Position numbers and translations under genes: made by a program
The notes under the pieces: model-generated
The model's database searches: none
Seen by the model: only the letters and a program-made list of their open reading frames with translations
What the model was told of the DNA's origin: nothing
Shown: positions 27,574-35,819 of the stretch, in pieces
Layout of the letters: the number at the start of each line of letters is the position of its first letter
How positions within the stretch are numbered: position 1 is the stretch's first letter
NCBI GenBank assembly: GCA_016869675.1
Contig: VGDP01000020.1
Span: 1-57,123 of the forward strand
DNA from: Alphaproteobacteria bacterium
GTDB lineage: Bacteria; Pseudomonadota; Alphaproteobacteria; SP197
Direction: 5' to 3'
DNA: 57,123 nucleotides

Positions 27574-29351
27574 AGCCGGTCGATCGCACGCAGGAGCGCC
27601 GCGCCGCTAGTGGCGGATGCCGCTAGGGCCGTGGCGCGCGGCAGCACGTGATCCGCGTGGATGCGCGCGGAAATCAACTTGGCACGGTAGACCTCGGGTG
27701 GCAGGGGCGCCGATGGGCCTTGGGCGAGGCGGGCACGTGCAGCGAGCGCCGAGCGAGCCATGATCCAGCCGCCCGCCACCACCCCGAACAGGCGTAGGTA
27801 GTCGCTGGCACCTGCCGCCGCTTCGTCGCCGTCGCGCTCGACAGCGGCGGTCATCCATCGCGTCGCCATGCCGAGCGCATCGACCGCCATGTCGAGGCGC
27901 CGGCGCAGACCCTCGAGTTCGGCCGCGGCGGCGAGGTCGCGCGCGACCGCCGCCACCTGCCCGACGAAGCCGAGCGCCGCCTGGCCGCGGTCACGGCCGA
28001 GCTTGCGCCGTACCAAGTCGAGCGCCTGGATGCCGTTGGTCCCCTCGTAGATTGCGGTGATGCGGGCATCGCGCCACGTCTGCGCGGCGCCGCTATCCTC
28101 GATGTAGCCGTGTCCGCCGTGCACCTGGATCGCCGCGTCCGCGGCGGCGATACCGGCGTCGGCGCCGCACGCCTTGACCACGGGGATCAGCAGATCGGCC
28201 AAATCCGCAGCGCGGCCGCGCGACGCCGCGTCCAGGCCATGATCAGCATGGTCGAGAGCATCGGCCAGCACCAGGGCGAGCCCACGCATCGCCTCGACCT
28301 CGGCCCGGGCGACCAGAATCGATCGACGTACATCCGGGTGCTGGTCGATCCCGGCGGGCCGACCATCGTGGGCACGCCCCTGGACCCGTTCACCCGCGTA
28401 GCGAGCGGCGTGGCGGACCGCCGCCTCGCCCATGGCGATACCCTGGACGCCGACGGCCAGCCGCGCGCTGTTCATCATGGTGAACATGGCGGCGAGTCCG
28501 CCGCCTTCGGCGCCGACCAACTCACCTTCGGCACCCTCGGCTTCGCCAAAGGCCATGTGGCACGTAGGGCTGGCGTGGATGCCGAGCTTGTGTTCGAGAC
28601 GCATCACGCGCAGGTCGTTGCGGCGGCCGGGCGCTCCAGACCTGTCGGGAATGAACTTCGGCACCGCGAACAGGGCAAGGCCCTTGTTGCCGGCCGGGGC
28701 GCCTTCGGGCCGCGCGAGTACCAGATGGACGATGTTCTCCGCCATGGCGTGGTCGCCGTAGGTGATGAAGATCTTTTCGCCGCGCACGTGCCAGCGTTCG
28801 CCCTGGCGCACGGCGCGGGTCCTCAGCGCGCCCACGTCCGATCCCGCGTGCGCCTCGGTCAGGCACATGGTCGCGGTCCACCGGCCCGATACCAGATTGG
28901 GCAGATAGGTCTGACGTTGCGCGGTCGTCCCGTGACGCGCGAGCAGTTCGATGCCGCTCTGGGTGAGGAGCGGGCACAGACCGAACGCCATGGACGCGGA
29001 CGTCCAGTACTCGGCGACGGCGGTGGCCAGTGCCTTGGGCACGCCGGCGCCGCCGATCGCCGCCGGCGAAGCCAGCGCGTTCCAGCCGCCTTCGACGAAC
29101 CGGCCATACGCCTCGGCGAATCCCGAGGGCAGAACGACGGTACCGTTCTCCAGCCGAGCGCCCGTCGCGTCACCGGGTCGGTCGAGCGGGGTCAGCACGT
29201 CGGTAGCGAACCGCGCGGCCTCGTCGAGGATCTGATCGACGCCGGGACGGTCCACGTGGTTGCCGGCGCGCTCGATCGCGCGGTCGAGGTCGATCAGCTC
29301 GCCGAGCACGAACCGGGTGTCCGCGAGCGGCGGGATCCAGGCCTTGGTCAT
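27570..29351 (-). CDS. Acyl-CoA dehydrogenase
   Basis: The 593-residue flavoprotein has the acyl-CoA dehydrogenase domains in order: an N-terminal helical part, GRWTATMCLTEAHAGSDVGA (FAD-binding beta domain), HKLGIHASPTCHMAFGEAEG and AAIQVHGGHGYIEDSGAAQT. The catalytic base is likely Glu436 in RITAIYEGTNGIQALDL. The length and C-terminal extension match the DmdC/AidB-like large group that includes 3-methylmercaptopropionyl-CoA dehydrogenase, but specificity is not determined. The frame is complete from ATG 29349-29351. It overlaps the upstream exonuclease gene by four bases. Confidence 0.9.
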   Translation of the reverse strand: MTKAWIPPLADTRFVLGELIDLDRAIERAGNHVDRPGVDQILDEAARFATDVLTPLDRPGDATGARLENGTVVLPSGFAEAYGRFVEGGWNALASPAAIGGAGVPKALATAVAEYWTSASMAFGLCPLLTQSGIELLARHGTTAQRQTYLPNLVSGRWTATMCLTEAHAGSDVGALRTRAVRQGERWHVRGEKIFITYGDHAMAENIVHLVLARPEGAPAGNKGLALFAVPKFIPDRSGAPGRRNDLRVMRLEHKLGIHASPTCHMAFGEAEGAEGELVGAEGGGLAAMFTMMNSARLAVGVQGIAMGEAAVRHAARYAGERVQGRAHDGRPAGIDQHPDVRRSILVARAEVEAMRGLALVLADALDHADHGLDAASRGRAADLADLLIPVVKACGADAGIAAADAAIQVHGGHGYIEDSGAAQTWRDARITAIYEGTNGIQALDLVRRKLGRDRGQAALGFVGQVAAVARDLAAAAELEGLRRRLDMAVDALGMATRWMTAAVERDGDEAAAGASDYLRLFGVVAGGWIMARSALAARARLAQGPSAPLPPEVYRAKLISARIHADHVLPRATALAASATSGAALLRAIDRL

Positions 29352-29866
29352 GACAGCCTCGCGCAGGCGGCATCGACCCCGTCTTCCAGCGCGGCGATCA
29401 GGATCCGCGCGCAAGCGCTGGCATCCGAAGCCGCGTCATGGTGGTTCAAATCGATCGCCAGATAGCTGCAGACGTCGGGCAGTTTGGTCGGGTAGAGCCC
29501 CCACGCCGCGCGCGCTAGGCGCACGGTGCACACGAAGGGTTGTTCGGCCGGAGCGACGCCGGCGGTCGCGCAGCACGCGCGCAGCACGGCGCGGTCGAAC
29601 CCGGCGTTGTGCGCGACCAGCGCATCGCCGCGTGCCAGGAACGCAGCGATCTCCGGCCACAGAGCCGCGAAGTCCGGCCGATCGGCCACGTCGCTCCAAC
29701 GGATACCGTGGATGTCAGTGAAGACGAACTCCTGCCGGGGCGGGCGGATCAAGTGCTGCGCGGTGGCGCTGATACGACCGCCCTCCACGAGGACCAGGCC
29801 GATGGCGCACGCGCTGTCCGCGCCGTGATCCGCGGTCTCGAAGTCGATGGCGACGAAGCGGTTCAC
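29348..29866 (-). CDS. DEDDh-type 3'-5' exonuclease
   Basis: The 172-residue protein is a stand-alone DnaQ-like exonuclease. Exo I is FVAIDFETADHG (Asp and Glu metal ligands), Exo II is in DALVAHNAGFDRAVLRACCA, and Exo III is LAIDLNHHDAASDASACARI with the catalytic His and Asp. It probably trims 3' DNA or RNA ends in the cytoplasm. Its ATG overlaps the stop of the upstream FAD-linked oxidase, and its stop overlaps the acyl-CoA dehydrogenase start, so three functionally unrelated genes are tightly packed. Confidence 0.85.
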   Translation of the reverse strand: MNRFVAIDFETADHGADSACAIGLVLVEGGRISATAQHLIRPPRQEFVFTDIHGIRWSDVADRPDFAALWPEIAAFLARGDALVAHNAGFDRAVLRACCATAGVAPAEQPFVCTVRLARAAWGLYPTKLPDVCSYLAIDLNHHDAASDASACARILIAALEDGVDAACARLS

Positions 29867-31296
29867 GATGACGGAGGTACGACGCGGCCTGGGTTGAGGA
29901 TGCCCTTCGGGTCGAACGTGCGCTTCAAGCTCGCCATCAGCTCGATCTCGATCGCCGTCTTGTAGCGCAGCAAAGACCGCTGGCGTAGACGACCAATGCC
30001 GTGCTCGGCACTGAAGCTACCACCCAGGTCCATCACGACGCCCTCGACCACGTCGTTCACATCGTTCCAACGCGCCAGGAACCCGGCCGCATCGCCGTTC
30101 GCCGGCGGCAGGACGTTGAAGTGGATGTTGCCGTCACCGATGTGCCCGAACGCCGAAATCCGCGCGCCGGGGAACGATGCCGCCACGGCGCGCTCAGCCC
30201 GTTCGAAGAACATGGGGATGCTGGACACAGGCACGCTGACATCGTGCTTGACCGCGGCACCGGCGCGCTTCTCCGCCTCGGGCAAGTCCTCGCGCATGCG
30301 CCACAAGGCACGCGCCTGGTTCTCGCTTGCGGCGAGGGTGGCGTCGAGGACGAGACCCGCCTCCACGGCCTGCGTCAGGCCATGTTCAATGACGGCGCGC
30401 AGGCCACCGCGCGCTCCGGCCGTCGCTTCGACCAAGATGTACGCCGGGAAGGGTTCGGTAAAAGGATCCCGGTGACCGTCGATCAGGCGCAGAAGCTGCT
30501 CGAGGCACGGGCGCGGCACGTACTCGAACGTGGTGATCTGGCCCCCCGTCGAGTCCTGCAGGCGCCCAAGCAGTTCGACCGCGGCCGAGGGCCCCGGCAC
30601 GGCGACCCAGCCGGTCACGACCTCGCGCGGCCGGGGCACGAGCTTGAGCACCGCCGCCGTGATGATGCCGAGAGTCCCTTCGCTGCCGAGAAACACCTGC
30701 TTCAGGTCGTAGCCGGTGTTGTCCTTGCGCAGGCCGCGCAGAAGATCGAGCACCTGGCCGTCGGCCAGCACGACCTCGAGCCCAAGCACCAGGTCACGCG
30801 CGTTGCCGTAGCGCAGGACCTGGGTGCCGCCGGCGTTGGTCGACAGGTTGCCGCCGATGGTGCAGCTGCCCTCGGCCGCCAAGCTGAGCGGGAACAGGCG
30901 GTCCGCCTCGGCCGCCGCCCGCTGCACCTCGGCCAGGATGCAACCGGCCTCGGCCGTGATCGTGCCGTTGCCGACGTCGATCGCGCGCACGCGGTTCATG
31001 CGGGCGAGGCTGAGGACGATTTCGCGCCCCGAGGCATCGGGCGTCGAACCGCTGACCAGCCCGGTGTTGCCGCCCTGGGGTACCAGACTGACGCCCAGTT
31101 CCGCCGCCACGCCCACGACTCCAGCGACCTCGGCGGTCGAGGCCGGCCGCACCACGCAGGCGGCGCGGCCGGGGAATCGCCCGCGCCGATCCTCAGCGAA
31201 GGGCGCCACGAGCGACGGGTCGTCGATCAGGCCGCTCGGACCCACGATCTGGCGCAACCGGTCGATGAGGCCGTTGGGCAGCACGCTCGCCTGCAT
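29863..31296 (-). CDS. FAD-linked 2-hydroxyacid dehydrogenase (GlcD/D2HGDH type)
   Basis: The 477-residue protein has the PCMH FAD-binding domain (LVPQGGNTGLVSGSTPDASG, CTIGGNLSTNAGGTQVLRYG, GYDLKQVFLGSEGTLGIITA) and a C-terminal catalytic domain with SAFGHIGDGNIHFNVLPP (metal-site histidines) and FSAEHGIGRLRQ. This is the D-lactate / D-2-hydroxyglutarate / glycolate dehydrogenase group, which oxidises 2-hydroxyacids and passes electrons to the respiratory chain. I took ATG 31294-31296 (MQASVLPNGL) as start. A longer frame exists upstream but has no family similarity. Confidence 0.88.
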   Translation of the reverse strand: MQASVLPNGLIDRLRQIVGPSGLIDDPSLVAPFAEDRRGRFPGRAACVVRPASTAEVAGVVGVAAELGVSLVPQGGNTGLVSGSTPDASGREIVLSLARMNRVRAIDVGNGTITAEAGCILAEVQRAAAEADRLFPLSLAAEGSCTIGGNLSTNAGGTQVLRYGNARDLVLGLEVVLADGQVLDLLRGLRKDNTGYDLKQVFLGSEGTLGIITAAVLKLVPRPREVVTGWVAVPGPSAAVELLGRLQDSTGGQITTFEYVPRPCLEQLLRLIDGHRDPFTEPFPAYILVEATAGARGGLRAVIEHGLTQAVEAGLVLDATLAASENQARALWRMREDLPEAEKRAGAAVKHDVSVPVSSIPMFFERAERAVAASFPGARISAFGHIGDGNIHFNVLPPANGDAAGFLARWNDVNDVVEGVVMDLGGSFSAEHGIGRLRQRSLLRYKTAIEIELMASLKRTFDPKGILNPGRVVPPSS

Positions 31297-31351
31297 GGCC
31301 GCAGGATGGCGCGAAGCCCGATCCCTCACAAGCCGGACCTTGGGTTCTGGC

Positions 31352-32317
31352 TCAATGGCCCCGTGCCGCGCGACGCAGGCGATCGTTGATCGCCTCGCCG
31401 AGGCCGTGGTCGGGAACGGGCATGACCGCGATCGCCGTGCACGAGCATCGTTCCAGCTCATGCAGCATGGCGAACAGGTTGGCCGCCGCCTCGATCAGAT
31501 CGCCGCGAGGGCTGAGGTTGCGCACCGTTGTGGCGGCGAGCGGTGTGGGCCCAAAGGCCAACAGGGCCTCGTCGGCACGAACCTTCTTCACCCCCAGGCG
31601 CAGCGGCCGGCGCGGGGCGTAATGGCCGAGCAGCATGCCGGGCGACCTTGGCGCCCCATTATCAGGGGCAGCAAGTGGCCCAACGACGGCTTCGATTGCT
31701 GCACGATCCAGCGCGCCGGCGCGCAGTAGCATCGGCACAGGGCCGGTCGCGTCGACCACGGTCGACTCGAGACCGAGGGTCGCCGGGCCGCCGTCGATCA
31801 CGAACACGCCGACCAATTCGTCGGCCACGTGGTGCGCCAGGGTCGGGCTAAGCCGCCCCGAAGGGTTTGCGCTCGGCGCCGCGATGGGTACCCCGGCGGC
31901 GGCGATGAGCGCCCTGGCCACCGGATGGGCTGGTGCCCGTATGGCTACGGTGGCGTGTCCGGCCGAGGCCAGGCGTGAAACGGTGCAATCCGGGCGTCGC
32001 GGCAGCACGAGAGTCAACGGGCCGGGCCAGAAGGCGTGCGCCAGTGCCCTCGATCGTTCGTCCAGCATACCATGGGCGGCCGCCTGGTCCGCGTCGGCGA
32101 CGTGGACGATCAACGGGTTGATTGTGGGCCGCGCCTTTGCGGCGAAGATCGCGGCGACCGCGTGGTCGTCGGTCGCGTTCCCGCCCAGGCCGTAGACGGT
32201 CTCCGTAGGAAACGCGACCAGACGTCCTGCGCCGATGAGCTCGCCGGCGTACGCGATCGACTCAGGCGTTGGCGCCGCGGGCGATGAAGGAGGGGTTGGC
32301 GAAGCCCGGCTTGCCAT
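31352..32317 (-). CDS. tsaC: L-threonylcarbamoyladenylate synthase
   Basis: The 321-residue protein has a YrdC/Sua5 domain with GRLVAFPTETVYGLGGNATD, KARPTINPLIVHVADADQ and AAPSANPSGRLSPTLAHHV, plus a C-terminal Sua5 domain (APRSPGMLLGHYAPRRPLRL). It makes threonylcarbamoyl-AMP for the universal t6A37 tRNA modification and is normally essential. The frame start overlaps the 3' end of the upstream cysQ gene by 56 bases; a later start cannot be excluded, since the core domain begins about residue 18. Confidence 0.93.
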   Translation of the reverse strand: MASRASPTPPSSPAAPTPESIAYAGELIGAGRLVAFPTETVYGLGGNATDDHAVAAIFAAKARPTINPLIVHVADADQAAAHGMLDERSRALAHAFWPGPLTLVLPRRPDCTVSRLASAGHATVAIRAPAHPVARALIAAAGVPIAAPSANPSGRLSPTLAHHVADELVGVFVIDGGPATLGLESTVVDATGPVPMLLRAGALDRAAIEAVVGPLAAPDNGAPRSPGMLLGHYAPRRPLRLGVKKVRADEALLAFGPTPLAATTVRNLSPRGDLIEAAANLFAMLHELERCSCTAIAVMPVPDHGLGEAINDRLRRAARGH

Positions 32318-33044
32318 AGGTCAATTCCGCGCCCGACTCGTCGCGAACGCTGCCGCCGGCTGCGCGCAGCACCGCGTGACCGGCGGCCGTGTCCCATTCC
32401 ATGGTGCGGCCGAAGCGGGGATAGATGTCGGCCTCGCCCGATGCGACCAGCCCGAACTTGAGGGATGAGCCAGCGCCGCGCGACTGGGTGATGCCGTGGT
32501 CATCGAGGAAGGTTTGTGTGCGATCGTCCAGGTGCAATCGACTGACCGCGGCGACGGCGCCGACGGCCGGCATCGGCCGCGCCCGCAGTCGGCTGGCCGG
32601 CTCGCCCGAACGCGCCATGAACGCGCCACGATCGTCGGCGAAGTAGCACACGCCCAGCGCCGGCGCCAAGACCACGCCCATGCCGGGTACGCCATGGTCG
32701 ACCAACGCGATGTTGACCGTGAACTCGCCATTCTGACTAAGGAACTCCTTGGTACCGTCGAGTGGATCGACCAGCCAGAAGCGGCTGCCGACCTGGGTCG
32801 GAACGCCGTCACGTGCCACCGTTTCCTCGGCGATGACGGGGATATGGGGTGTCAGGGCCGCCAAACCAGCGACGATGACCCGTTCGGCGGCTTCGTCGGC
32901 CACCGTGACCGGGCTGGAATCGCCCTTCAGACGCGCCTCGGCCTTGCCGTAATGCTGGAGGATAACGGCGCCGGCGCGCTCCGCCAGGGTACGCAGGTCG
33001 TCGATCCGGACCGCGGGCGCGTCAACCATCATCGCACCGATCAT
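32262..33044 (-). CDS. cysQ: 3'(2'),5'-bisphosphate nucleotidase
   Basis: The 260-residue inositol-monophosphatase-superfamily enzyme shows DSSPVTVADEAAERVI, PVIAEETVA, WLVDPLDGTKEFLSQNGEFT (metal-binding DPLDGT) and EWDTAAGHAVLRAAGG. CysQ removes the 3'-phosphate of PAP from sulfate assimilation and is often membrane-associated. It begins near MIGAMMVDAP at 33044. The adjoining 55 bases hold the promoter region shared with the interrupted gene at 33100. It is upstream of and overlaps tsaC. Confidence 0.92.
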   Translation of the reverse strand: MIGAMMVDAPAVRIDDLRTLAERAGAVILQHYGKAEARLKGDSSPVTVADEAAERVIVAGLAALTPHIPVIAEETVARDGVPTQVGSRFWLVDPLDGTKEFLSQNGEFTVNIALVDHGVPGMGVVLAPALGVCYFADDRGAFMARSGEPASRLRARPMPAVGAVAAVSRLHLDDRTQTFLDDHGITQSRGAGSSLKFGLVASGEADIYPRFGRTMEWDTAAGHAVLRAAGGSVRDESGAELTYGKPGFANPSFIARGANA

Positions 33045-33051
33045 TAGAGAT

Positions 33052-33081
33052 TTGTCAATTAAAGTGCAACACTCCTAGAGT
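33052..33081 (+). promoter_or_regulatory. Possible promoter of the interrupted exported-protein gene
   Basis: TTGTCA (33052-33057) and TAGAGT (33076-33081) are 18 bases apart, 19 bases before the GTG at 33100. The segment is noticeably AT-richer than its flanks. Confidence 0.4.
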
Positions 33082-33099
33082 GTAGCGAGGTCTCGACCC

Positions 33100-33193
33100 G
33101 TGATCTACACGCGGATCCTTTCCATTCTCCTTGCGGCGGTCCTGTGGGCCGTGGCGCCGGCGCGCTCGGCCAAGGTGAAGCGTCAATGTGTGA
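33100..33193 (+). pseudogene. Exported protein, only the signal peptide left before an IS insertion
   Basis: From GTG 33100 (GCGAGG nine bases upstream) the frame reads VIYTRILSILLAAVLWAVAP then ARSAKVKRQCV, a clear signal peptide with an ARSA cleavage site. After about 31 residues it runs into the left end of the IS5-type element at 33194. The rest of the gene is not found after the right end of the element, so downstream DNA was lost or replaced. Family unknown. Confidence 0.6.
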
Positions 33194-33960
33194 GAGCTGA
33201 TCCCGAAAGAAGTCGGGTCGGGAGAGTCGGTTGTGACTCTATGGGCGGCAACCTTGCCGAGGAGGTTGCCCGATGTGGAAGCCCGAGCACCGTGTCGCCG
33301 CGGATCGCCGTGGCCTGCGCTATCCGAGCGACATGATGGATGGGGAATGGACGCTGGTGGTGAGGTGGAGCGCATCCATCACGCGCTCTACGTGGCGGTC
33401 CGCGAGAAGGAAGGTCGCGAGGCGAGCCTGTCGGCCGCCGTCATCGATAGCCAGAGCGCCAGGGCGGCGCAAAAAGGGGGCCTCGATCGATGCGCAGGGC
33501 TACGACGCGGGCAAGAAGGTCACGGGTCGCAAGCGCCACATCCTCGTCGATACCCTCGGCCTCCTTTTGAATGTCGTGGTCCATCCGGCCTCGGTCCAGG
33601 ATCGCGATGGTGCCTTCGATCTGTTGCGGCGGACCTGCCGTCTGTTCCCCTTCGTCGAGCGCATCGTCGCCGACGCCGCGTACCAGGGACCGAAGATGGC
33701 GGCCGCCATCGCCAAGACCGGCGCCTGGAAGCTGGAGATCGTCAAGCGCACCGAGCCGCATCGCTTCGTCGTCCTGCCCAAGCGACGGGTCGTCGAACGC
33801 AGCTTCGCCTGGATCGGCCGCAACCGCCGTCTCACGCGCGACTTCGAGCGCTACGCCCGAACCGTCGCCGCCTTCGTCCGACTCGCCATGATCCGCGTCA
33901 TGCTCCGACGCTTGACCCGGCCAGCCCCCTGGTCCTGACCGTAACTTCCAGGATCGGCTC
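33194..33960 (+). mobile_element. IS5-family (IS427-like) insertion sequence remnant
   Basis: Imperfect terminal inverted repeats are visible. The left end reads GAGCTGATCCCGAAAGAAGT from 33194; the right end, read backwards from 33960, is GAGCCGATCCTGGAAGTTAC. About 13 of the first 16 positions match. Inside is a defective DDE transposase gene. The right end coincides with the start of a lower-G+C block carrying dppABCDF. No target duplication is evident, so the element probably recombined after insertion. Confidence 0.75.
33273..33938 (+). pseudogene. IS5-family transposase with internal deletion and frameshift
   Basis: The start MWKPEHRVAADRRGLRYPSD is that of many IS427-group transposases. 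After MMDGEWTLV about 60-65 residues, including the first catalytic Asp region, are missing; the next recognisable piece, VERIHHALYVAVREKEGREA then VIDSQSARAAQKGG, is in another frame. Near the run CAAAAAGGGGG (about 33469-33480) the frame returns to GYDAGKKVTGRKRHILVDTL, then ERIVADAAYQGPKMAAA and RRVVERSFAWIGRNRRLTRD. The deletion alone abolishes activity. Confidence 0.85.
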
Positions 33961-34150
33961 AAACGGCCATCGAAGCGCAGCTTTCTAACTGATTGCGGGG
34001 GGGGACTTCCCTAATTTTGCGACTGTCTTTTGGGTGAATTGACAGGCCGTCGCAAAAGGTGTTTTTGTTGCGCCGATTCCGGCGGGCGTCGCTACGCTCC
34101 AGGCCGGGACCGTAACAACAAAAGAACTGCAACGAACGGGGAGATTCCAA

Positions 34151-35742
34151 GTGAAAAAAAGCTGCTCCTGGCCTCAGTGGCCTTGGCGGCGTCTATGGTT
34201 TTTGCCAATGGTGCAATGGCCAAGACGTTCGTCTATTGTACGGAAGGTAGCCCGGAAACATTCAATCCGGCCCTGACCACCGCGGGCACCACGCTGAACG
34301 CGACTGCGATTCCGGTCTACAACACTTTGATCCAGATCGAATGGGGCGGCACGGCGGCCGTTCCGGGCCTGGCGGAATCCTGGTCCTTCTCGGACGATGG
34401 TTTGACCATGACCCTCAATCTGCGCAAGGGCGTCAGCTGGCACACGACTGCCTACTTCACGCCGAGCCGCGAGTTCAATGCAGATGACGTGGTCTTCACC
34501 TTTGAGCGTATGCTCAAGGCCGATCATCCCTACCATCCGATCAGCGGCGCGACCTATGACTACTTCAACGACGTGGGTATGCCGGGCCTCCTGGCCTCGA
34601 TCGAAAAGGTCGATGACTATACGGTGAACTTTCACCTGACGACGAGAAATTCGACAGTGGTGTCGATGCTGACGCTGAGTTCTTTCTCGATCACCTCAGC
34701 TGAGTACGCCGAACAGATGATGGCTGCCGGCACCCCGGAGAAGCTCGATCTGCAACCGGTTGGCACCGGACCTTTTGCCTGGGTCAGCTACGAAACCGAC
34801 ACGCAGATTAACTACGTCGCCAATCCCAACTATTGGGAAGGCGCGCCGAAGATCGACGAGTTGGTCTTCTCGATCACGCCTGACAACTCCGTGCGTTTCG
34901 CAAAGATGCAGGCTGGCGAATGCAACTTCATGGCCTACCCGAACCCGGCCGACCTTGAAGCGATGAAGGCCGATTCCAACCTGCAGGTAGTCCAGCAGGA
35001 AGGCTTCAACATCGGCTATCTCGCCTTCAACACCGAAAAGGCCCCTTTCAACGACAAGCGTGTCCGTCAGGCGATTTCGCACGCCATCGACAAGGCCGCG
35101 ATCATGGAAGCGGTCTATCAAGGTGCGGGCACGCCTGCGATCAACTTCATTCCGCCGGGCCTGTGGTCTTACAACACGAGCGTTGAAGACGTCACCTACG
35201 ACCCTGAATTGGCCCGCAAGATGCTTGCCGAAGCTGGTGTCGCAGACGGCTTCAAAGCTACGCTTTGGTACCTGCCAGTGCAACGCCCCTACAACCCCAA
35301 TGGTAAGTTGATGGGCGAGTTGATGCAGGCTGACCTGGCCAAGGTGGGCATCGCCGTTGAATTGGTGACCTATGAATGGGCCGAGTATCGCAAGCGCGTC
35401 CGCGCTGGCGAACATGATTTGGTCATGCTGGGTTGGACTGGCGATTACGGCGACCCGGACAACTTTTTCGGCGCCCTCCTCAGTTGCGCCGCAGCTCCGG
35501 AATCCTCGTCGCGCTGGTGCTACGAGCAGTTTGATAGCTTGATTACCCAATCCGCCCAGATCACCGATCTGGCCGAGCGGACCAAGCTCTACGAAGAGGC
35601 TCAGGTCATCTTCAAGGAAGAAGCGCCTGTCTACACCGTCGCCCATTCGTTGGTGTCGGAAATCATGTCCGCCAGCGTGAGCGGCTACAAGATGAGCGTC
35701 TTTGGCGCTCACGACTTCAAGTTCGTCGATATCGCTGAGTGA
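34151..35742 (+). CDS. dppA: Dipeptide-binding protein, start codon out of frame
   Basis: The mature protein follows E. coli DppA throughout: KTFVYCTEGSPETFNPALTT, PVGTGPFAWVSYETDTQINY, ECNFMAYPNPADLEAMKADS, IPPGLWSYNTSVEDVTYDPE and VMLGWTGDYGDPDNFFGALL. It binds di- and tripeptides in the periplasm for the DppBCDF transporter. The signal peptide KKLLLASVALAASMVFANGA is present. The expected start GTG at 34151, with GGGGAGA upstream, is followed by seven A's, which puts it one base out of frame with the rest; eight A's would give MKKKLLLASV. Either the A-run lost a base or the read is wrong. Otherwise the gene is intact. Confidence 0.88.
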
Positions 35743-35766
35743 ACTTGAGGTAACGATGACTTTGCG

Positions 35767-35805
35767 GGCTGGGCTATCTTTACGGTCGCCCAGCCTCTTT
35801 CTTTT
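35767..35805 (+). terminator. Attenuator or terminator between dppA and dppB
   Basis: GGCTGGGC (35767-35774) pairs perfectly with GCCCAGCC (35788-35795) over a 13-base loop and is followed by TCTTTCTTTT. This is a factor-independent terminator shape, placed where partial termination would keep the binding protein in excess of the membrane components. Confidence 0.75.
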
Positions 35806-35819
35806 GGAGTATACCAACT

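Noticed and set aside
28110-29465. Open frame antisense to the acyl-CoA dehydrogenase gene
   Set aside because: Same shadow effect. The minus-strand frame has the FAD domain motifs and catalytic Glu; the plus frame has none.
34039-34070. Promoter for dppA beginning at TTGACA 34039
   Set aside because: The -35 box is perfect, but no TATAAT-like hexamer lies 16-18 bases downstream (only a T-run), so it is not listed as a feature.
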